DNA from: Staphylotrichum longicolle
Taxonomy: Eukaryota > Ascomycota > Sordariomycetes > Sordariales > Chaetomiaceae
Direction: 5' to 3'
NCBI GenBank assembly: GCA_019096155.1
Contig: JAHCVI010000002.1
Coordinates: 682,001-746,000, forward strand
DNA: 64,000 nt
The translations under genes were made by a program, and so were the position numbers. The notes beneath the pieces were generated by a model. The model was not told the DNA's origin. It saw only the letters and a list, made by a program, of their open reading frames with translations, and made no database searches. Below are positions 57,659 to 64,000 of this stretch, piece by piece. Position 1 is the stretch's first letter. Every line of letters starts with the position of its first letter.

Positions 57659-60253
57659 CGTGGCTGTCCTGGATAGGTAGTTTGTGGTGATGCTGGGCCT
57701 ATGGAGTATGGGGTTTGCGTGTTTTTGGATTGTTGATGCTTGCTGACGTCGTAGTCAATAGGAACTCCAAGGGCGAGGGACGAGCGTTGTGTGCGAATTG
57801 CAAACTGCTGGTGGTGACAATGATCTTTTATACACAGCAACATCTGGTCTCCGTGGGACATCATCCATGATCACTCCTCAAGCCATGGGCATGCTTTTGT
57901 TCTCGTTTCGCGCTGTGGCATCACACGCTACTGCCAACTCTTGCATGGCTGGCACAGAAAGAACAATCACCAGAGCGAGTGGGGCCATGAAGCGCCTCAT
58001 GTGAGACGCTCTACAATGAGGAGAAGGATGCTGTGATGGTGGGGGCGTGACAGAGCATCGTCATCAGAAGTGATAGATCACCCATTGTACAGAATGGGCG
58101 AGATTCATTCGTGGTTGACTGGAGTTGTGTCCCACGTAAGGCGTCAATGATGATGGCCAGCTGGCCTTGCCGCGCTGGCTAGGCCGCTCCGGATACGGTG
58201 CATCATCCTGCAGCTTGAGGCAAACAGTGCGAAGGGGAAGTCGGGTGTGGACTCGAGTCTGGACTGGGACGTGTTCTGTTGCTCTGTCCACCACGCCCCT
58301 GTGAAGCGAGTGACAATGAGCTTTGTCATTCTCGAATCGAAGTCATCCTGACCTTTTCCGGACCGGGAGAAAGCCACATACACACTCTGCTTGTAGTATG
58401 AGAGGGTTGACTTTGGACATAGAACTCGAAACGAAGGCTCTTGAGAATCTTGGAAGAAAGCAAGCAGCCCATCTCCGTGTACTCGTACTGTAGGGGAGCA
58501 CGGGAATAATGTAGCCAGGGGCTGTCGGCCCGCTTCGGAGGCGTTCTTCAGGAGACCCGGGAGCGTACCGCAGTACAGAACCCGATGCCGTGGAGAGTCG
58601 ACAACAAAGATTATCTGGTTGGGGTCTGCGGCCGAGTGAGACACGTGTGGGGGTGTAGGGACCGATCTGAAAATGCAAGCCACTTTTTCCTAACACTGGA
58701 AGAGTGGATGCATCTGAGATGTGACCTGTTCTCTGCACGATGGACTGTGGCTCGGAGCAAACATGCTGTTCACGAGGCGGCTGCTGGGATCGAATCCAAT
58801 CCGCCCGCCACATCGAAGCCACCAAAAGTGCAAAAGGCACCGGATCTATTGAACCCGTTGCTTGGCTCACGGGTTGTCACCTTCGCAAATCCAGTGTTCC
58901 AACGGGCCGGCTGCAGAACCCCCAGGCCGGGGCATTCCCGAGAAGGCCCCGACCGGAACACGGACAGGATTCCGCGCAGAGAGCTTGCGTGCTCCGGACT
59001 CCTTGCCGTCGAAATGCGAGACTGGGAGTTACTGTGCATCCAGCAAAACTCATTTCTTCGGCCTAGATGTTGACCCGTGAGGCCAAATCGTGGGATTGGG
59101 AGGCACCTCGCAACGGCACAAGGGAATGTTCAGCCCAACCATACTCTGTGTACCTTGATTCGAGCCTGTGTAACAGCCATAGAGGCCAGAGGAGTCCGCG
59201 GTCAGCTGGTAGAGGGAAAACGCCTAACAAACGGGGTGTCCACCCAGAAACAGTCCGCAGAGCGAATGAGTATCGAAGGTAGTAGGGAGGTAAGGTAATT
59301 TGCACCGTCTGCAATTCTCGCGCCTGCCTCCCGTCTCCATGAGGACCGAGGACGAAGGCCTGCCGCCGTGTGAAACAGGTGAGAATTGTTACTGCAACTT
59401 CCCGCAGTCCATGGTCGCACCTTGCGGAGGAAAGAGAAGAGGTGCAACTGCGGTTTGGGAGAGGCCTCTCAACACCCCCTGTCCAATGACAAATACGGAT
59501 CCGACCCGGAGCCCCACTCTTCACTTACGAATCCCTCTCCCAGGCCTTCGCTCTCACCGAAACCTCAGCAAGCGGCCGGTGATTGGCTGTGCCCAAGCCA
59601 AGCCGTCTGTCACTCAGAACGCAGGCAGAAAAGTGAGGCTGCCTGACTCTGGCATCTCTTTTGTCCTGGCTGTGCTTGCTTGTCCTCCTTTCGCCCCCAA
59701 ACCTCCCCCCTCCTCGCAATCAACATCCTCAAAGCTTGCAGTCCGTCCTGTCGTCACTGCGAAGACCATCGAGGTTGGATCGCCGTCTATTGTGCGTTTC
59801 TAACGTTATCGGTTTCCAGCTCAGCATCCGCACGACGAACCCCGGGTCTATTCACAGTGCGCGATTGCCGCCTTCGCCCTTTTGCCAGAGATGTCCTGTC
59901 AACCCATCGCAAGGCTCCCGTCTGTTCTCGCGCGGCAACTGTCGTGAACTGCGTCGGCGACTCCCGAAATTCTTTCTTTGCCAACCATCAGTTGCCACTG
60001 TTCCGACTTGTCGGCGAGGTATGGGTGTTTGTATTCGCCAATTCTCATGTTCTTGAGTTGTCATTCGGGTCTTGTCCAAGTCCACCGCTGGTTGCCAAGA
60101 CCCGTCCCATGTCCAGGACAACTCGAGTGGACAAACAGGACAATGAATGATCTGCACTGCAGAAACAAGGATACCATGTTGACACCCTCTTACATAGGCT
60201 ATCAACTCCTCTAGAATAACTTGCAGTCTCGACTACCAATCACTGCCCCCATC
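57659..60253. other. Intergenic region, 2.6 kb, with one weak open frame
   Basis: It lies upstream of both the small Cys-rich gene (-) and the C2H2 gene (+). One open frame at 58144-58683 is listed separately. CT-rich DNA at about 59660-59720 and the following 500 bases could be the leader of the C2H2 gene. No RNA gene is seen. Confidence 0.4.
58144..58683 (-). CDS. Possible orphan protein, 179 aa
   Basis: An uninterrupted frame with balanced composition and protein-like stretches (DPNQIIFVVDSPRHRVLYCG, then SYYKQSVYVAFSRSGKG and MTKLIVTRFTGAWW). I recognise no domain. The overlapping minus-strand frame at 58343-58870 is less convincing. The gene may have additional upstream exons. It could equally be a chance open frame. 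Confidence 0.35.
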   Translation of the reverse strand: MACIFRSVPTPPHVSHSAADPNQIIFVVDSPRHRVLYCGTLPGLLKNASEAGRQPLATLFPCSPTVRVHGDGLLAFFQDSQEPSFRVLCPKSTLSYYKQSVYVAFSRSGKGQDDFDSRMTKLIVTRFTGAWWTEQQNTSQSRLESTPDFPFALFASSCRMMHRIRSGLASAARPAGHHH

Positions 60254-63172
60254 ATGTCGCAGCATGTGCATTTTCCCCAGCAAGATCAGTTCCCTGTATG
60301 ATGCCCACCCTTGCTCACACCGCGAATTGGCGATCTGACACGGCTTCCGCTCGCAGTATGGTATAGGCGAACTTGCTCCTGGAACACCGGATTCTATCAA
60401 CATGCCTGGTCTGAGCAGGCCGGCTGAGGGCGGCATGCGACCTTTCATGCACTACGCATCTCTCCAGCCGGAAAGCCTCGGCGCCGGCCACCCCATGGGT
60501 GGCTTGCAATCTTTGGCTGGTAGCCATGACCCTCAACAAACGTTTGTGCCGAACTCAGGAGGGTTGGTGTTATCCCACTTCATCCAAGAAAGGGGTCCGT
60601 GGAATCCGCTGGGTATAGGTCCTGTTTCTGCCGACCCAACAAAGGGACAACAGCCGGCCACCGCATCGTTCAACCCACCGTTTACCTTCGATGGCTATCG
60701 CAACCCTCACCCACCCTCAGAGGCCGACACTGTCAGCGTGAGCGTCGCAGGGATCCTGTCTGACTCCGGATATGGAAGCATGGCCAGGCAGAGTGTGGGC
60801 AATCCGTCTGTCTACGGTGGTGGTGATCTGGACCACAGCTTCGAGACCCAAAGCCTCATATCACGCTTCCAAATGATAGGCCAGGACGGCATCTCGTCGA
60901 AAGATGAGCCTCGGAAACGAGAAGCGAGGGTTCAGAGACACACGGCGGGAGCTTCAAACGGCAGAACCGTGATTTGCCCGGATTGCAATGCTGCGATCAA
61001 AACAAACTCGGAGCTCAAGTATGTCTCTAAATGCTGGGACCGTGGCCGCCCGCTGACACCGAAACTAGGAAACATCAAGCCAGGCACACGAAGCCCTTCA
61101 AGTGCGACGTTCCGGGTTGCTCGAGGGCGATCGAGGGATTCGGCACAAAGAACGACCTTGACCGACATAAGCGATGCGTCCACAATCTCCAGATCGGAGA
61201 AGACGAGACCTTCTATCGCTGTGACTTGGGTCCGTGCAAAGACAAACCTAAGGACTGGCCCAGGCAGGACAACTTCAGGCAGCACCTGAAGAGAAGACAC
61301 AATATGGAGCCCACTGACTTGGCTGCGTTCACGTTTCGGTAAGGCATTTGGTTGCACGAGAGGCCTCGGACGGGCGCTGACCCGCTTATCCCCTAGATCT
61401 TCGAGTTCGGCAGACGTTGCTGGGTTGGGGCAACCCGCAACCGTCGCTCCAGAGGAAATAGCGCTGACGAACTCAAACCCACCCACCGATGCGTCGTGGT
61501 CCCAACTGAATCATACTCACATTTCACCTGCCATCCTTATGAACGAGGACCCAGTGTATCACCAAACGGGCAACTTGATGCCGTACCATCAGCCTAATAT
61601 GGAGCCAGCATTTGCAGGGTTCGGCATCCCACGGTCATCTCAGCAGAGAGCGAGCGTTCCAGCCACGCGGCCGACCTGTATTGCGCCTGACGTCCTGAGC
61701 CATCCGCCCGAGGAGATCAAGTCTTTTGTTCCTCAGAATACGCAGGTCCCGGTCCCTGAGGTGGTGGAAATCGAGGACGACGAATCCGAGGATGATGCTG
61801 GGCCGGAGCAGGAAGAGATCGAGTCTCATGTGGACGTGGACGATCGGTTTCCGATTCAGATGTGGATGAACCCCAGATGACACCCGTGATCGGCAGGCGG
61901 ATGGTCTGGACGCTGCCGCGGGGACCTAATGACGATGGCGTTCACATCAAGATCTCTTCCCCACCCGAGGAGAAGCTAGGACCCGATACTCCCCGACCGT
62001 CGACCTGGACGATGAGTCGCAGGCTCGTGCCGTCCTCCAGTCGCTGATCTCCAAGGGCAAGCTTGGCAACTTTCTGAAAGAGATTGGATACCCAATTCTC
62101 GAGGCGGCAGAAACCAAGGACGAGAAGCCGCATGTCGATTCATCGGCGGCGAGCGACAGCGGGCGTCTTTACAAGTGCGGCAAGTGCGTCAAGACGTTCA
62201 ACCGGCGCTGCGAGCTCAAGTACGTGGTGTGCCAAGCCTCCGTCAGCCACTGACAACTGACACACTCTTCATCAGGAAACACCAGAAGCGTCACGAAAAA
62301 CCGTACGCCTGCACCTTCGCCAAGTGCGATAGGAGGTTCGGCAGCAAGAATGACTGGAAGCGCCACGAGAACAGCCAGCACGTTCAGCTCGAGATCTGGC
62401 GATGTACCGAAATGACATCAATCACCACAACAACGACAATGACACCAGGCGACCAAATACAGCGGCAGCAACAACAGAAACAGGAGTGCGGCAAGGTTTG
62501 CCATCGTCTCGAATCCCTCAAGGCGCACCTCGAAAAGGCCCACGCGATCCACGACCCGGCCGTGCTCGACCGCAAGCTCGCCGACTGCCGCATGGGCCGC
62601 AACTTTGAGTCGCGCTTCTGGTGCGGCTTCTGCCAGAAGACCATCGAGCCCACCAACTCGAGCGGGCCCGCCCACAGCGAGCGTTCGACCACATCGACGA
62701 CCACTTTAGCGGGAAGAGCGGCCAGCCCAAGGCCGATATCAAGGACTGGAAGCACATCGAGCCGGATCCGTCGATGCGTCGCCGGAGAACTCGCCGGCGA
62801 AGGAAAGGCGGGCCAGTTTGGGGCGGCGCTGAGAGGCTGGCTGGTCGCAAGCGGGCGTACCATGAGGTTGGGGAGTTGGGCCCCGCCAAGGTCAAGAGGT
62901 CCAAGGATGGGAGTGGGAGTGGGGGGAAGGTGGTTATCTGGACTTGCGTACGTTTCTTCTTTGTCCCTGGTTTTCCCTTTTGCCCCTCTATCGCTTGTCC
63001 TCTTTTTGTCCTCGACATGGAACTATTGCTGACGCTGGACATGTTGCAGTGCTTCTGCAACAACTACTGGAGGAAGCACCTGACGACCAAGTGCATGAGT
63101 GGGAATGGATGTGATCATGCGTTGTGCGATGACTGTGTTGTGGACGAGATTCGCCGTGAACTGGACTCGTAG
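60254..63172 (+). CDS. Multi-finger C2H2 zinc-finger protein with duplicated finger modules; three apparent frame breaks
   Basis: Probable nuclear DNA-binding regulator of about 860 residues. Exons: 60254-60295, 60357-61018, 61069-61338, 61397-62219, 62276-62947 and 63050-63172. The first exon (MSQHVHFPQQDQFP) joins in phase 0. Module 1 has CPDCNAAIKTNSELKKHQARH, then CDVPGCSRAIEGFGTKNDLDRHKRCVH (split here over two helices) and CDLGPCKD with HLKRRH. Module 2 has CGKCVKTFNRRCELKKHQKRH, then CTFAKCDRRFGSKNDWKRHENSQH, CGKVCHRLESLKAHLEKAH and a WCGFCQKTI finger. A Lys/Arg-rich region and CFCNNYWRKHLTTKC end the protein. An acidic stretch (EIEDDESEDDAGPEQEEIES) lies between the modules. One-base breaks occur at about 61848-61850, 61991-61994 and 62665-62684. 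Confidence 0.8.
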
Positions 63173-64000
63173 CTGGGGCCAGTTCGGGCGCACGGCGAGG
63201 TCCAGGATGGGCTATGAACTGACGACAACTCTTGCCGGTTGACACCTGACGACACTGATATGTTGTGATACCCTGGGAGTTTTGGATTTGGGTCTTTGGA
63301 TGAGCAGGAATGCAAGTGGGACGGTTATACTAGATTTCTACTTTCTGTTGCTGGGTCTTGTCCTTCTGCTCTTGTTTTAGTCGGGACACTCTCGGCCTGT
63401 CATAGTCAGGTGTAAGGGGAATCGGAAAATGGGTTAACAGTCTCAATTCACCTCCGTCCCAATACTCGGCATTTCTTGCTGCTTCAAGACCGTGACACAA
63501 AACCATCTCCTCAAGACCCGACAGCTGCTCCATACCCCCTCCCATCCCTCCCAAACAACACTTCACACCCCCACCCCCTCATGATGCAGCTGATGTGGCT
63601 TGCTCAATGGGCATCGCCAGAACGGAACCTGCCGGACACGCCTCCCAGTCCCTGGGTGCATACAGGGCCCTGTGGATTCAACCTTGCTCAGCAAGCGAGG
63701 CAGCACTAGTTATTGCCGGCATCTCGGAACTGTCATGTCTGCCCTGTAAGCTATATTATTGAATGGGGTGGCAACTTTCCATCACCTTGGCATTCATGGA
63801 TGGGACTCAGACCTGAACGGACCCGAGGGGGGCGTTCTAGAACCTGAACGGCGACTGGTACTTAGTTACCCATGCCCAACCATGCATCGCCATGCCTCAC
63901 GAACTGAACCGAACTGAACTGAACCGAACTGAACTGAACCCCTGTTTTCCCACACCTAACCCCCTGTCTGGTCTGGTCTGGGCTGTTGATTTTTTAGCTC
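63173..64000. other. Intergenic region to the window end, 828 bp
   Basis: 3' flank of the C2H2 gene. A GAACT/GAACC pentanucleotide repeat (about eight units) spans 63901-63940. No gene is visible before the window ends. Confidence 0.4.
63901..63940. repeat. GAACT/GAACC pentanucleotide repeat
   Basis: About eight alternating GAACT and GAACC units in tandem near the window end. Confidence 0.9.

Noticed and set aside
1..64000. Secondary-metabolite cluster or defence-type system
   Set aside because: No polyketide synthase, NRPS, terpene synthase, P450, NLR, HET or similar domain is recognisable among the supported genes.

Overview
The window looks like chromosomal DNA of a filamentous ascomycete. 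I infer Sordariomycetes, probably Sordariales, from several traits. Genes are GC-rich and interrupted by short introns (50-150 nt) with GTRNGT-type donors and CTRAC-type branch sites. Poly-Gln, poly-Ser/Thr and Pro-rich tracts are common. The gene set is typical of moulds: a WetA-type conidiation regulator, a PalI/SUR7 protein, a MOT1 molybdate transporter, a flavin-carrier (FLC/TRP-like) protein and DUF3433. I see no bacterial-type operons, CRISPR arrays, rRNA genes or intact transposons.

Layout, left to right. The 5' part of an FHL1-type forkhead/FHA factor runs off the left edge (1-3248, -). It is divergent from a four-TM membrane protein with a long disordered N-terminus (4541-6769, +). 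Next come a MOT1-family molybdate transporter (6913-8384, -), a SUR7/PalI-family protein (8860-9622, -), an unrecognised two-exon gene (11064-11770, -), a low-complexity gene of unknown function (14889-16136, +), a WetA-family regulator (17816-20317, +), an FLC-family protein (22530-24956, -), a DUF3433 membrane protein (27710-30374, -), an atypical Ras-like GTPase (32693-33822, +), the mitochondrial protease OMA1 (34155-35633, -), a GH16 glucanase with a Ser/Thr-rich, probably GPI-anchored tail (36429-38942, -), a small Kre9/KNH-like single-pass protein (40879-41650, -), a small YAP-type bZIP factor (46459-47176, -), a mitochondrial TPR protein resembling Mgr3 (53055-54757, -), a Dap1-like cytochrome-b5-fold protein (55343-56061, +), a tiny Cys-rich protein (57344-57658, -) and a multi-finger C2H2 protein (60254-63172, +). 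Long intergenic stretches, notably 41.7-46.5 kb and 47.2-53.1 kb, show no gene I can support.

The genes do not form a pathway or a biosynthetic cluster. They look like independent housekeeping, developmental, cell-wall and mitochondrial genes. OMA1 and the Mgr3-like protein both belong to inner-membrane protein quality control but lie 18 kb apart.

The most notable points are these. (1) Four genes (WetA, DUF3433, GH16, C2H2) contain single-nucleotide reading-frame breaks, several in homopolymers. Consensus errors are the likeliest cause. (2) The C2H2 gene carries two zinc-finger modules with an intron at the same codon and phase, which points to internal duplication. (3) A tRNA-like box A/box B unit with a simple-repeat tail at 20.96-21.29 kb resembles a SINE. 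(4) The Ras-like protein lacks the DxxG switch-II motif. Exon coordinates were derived by hand from splice signals and reading frame and have not been checked against transcripts. I did not find a clearly new multi-gene system.
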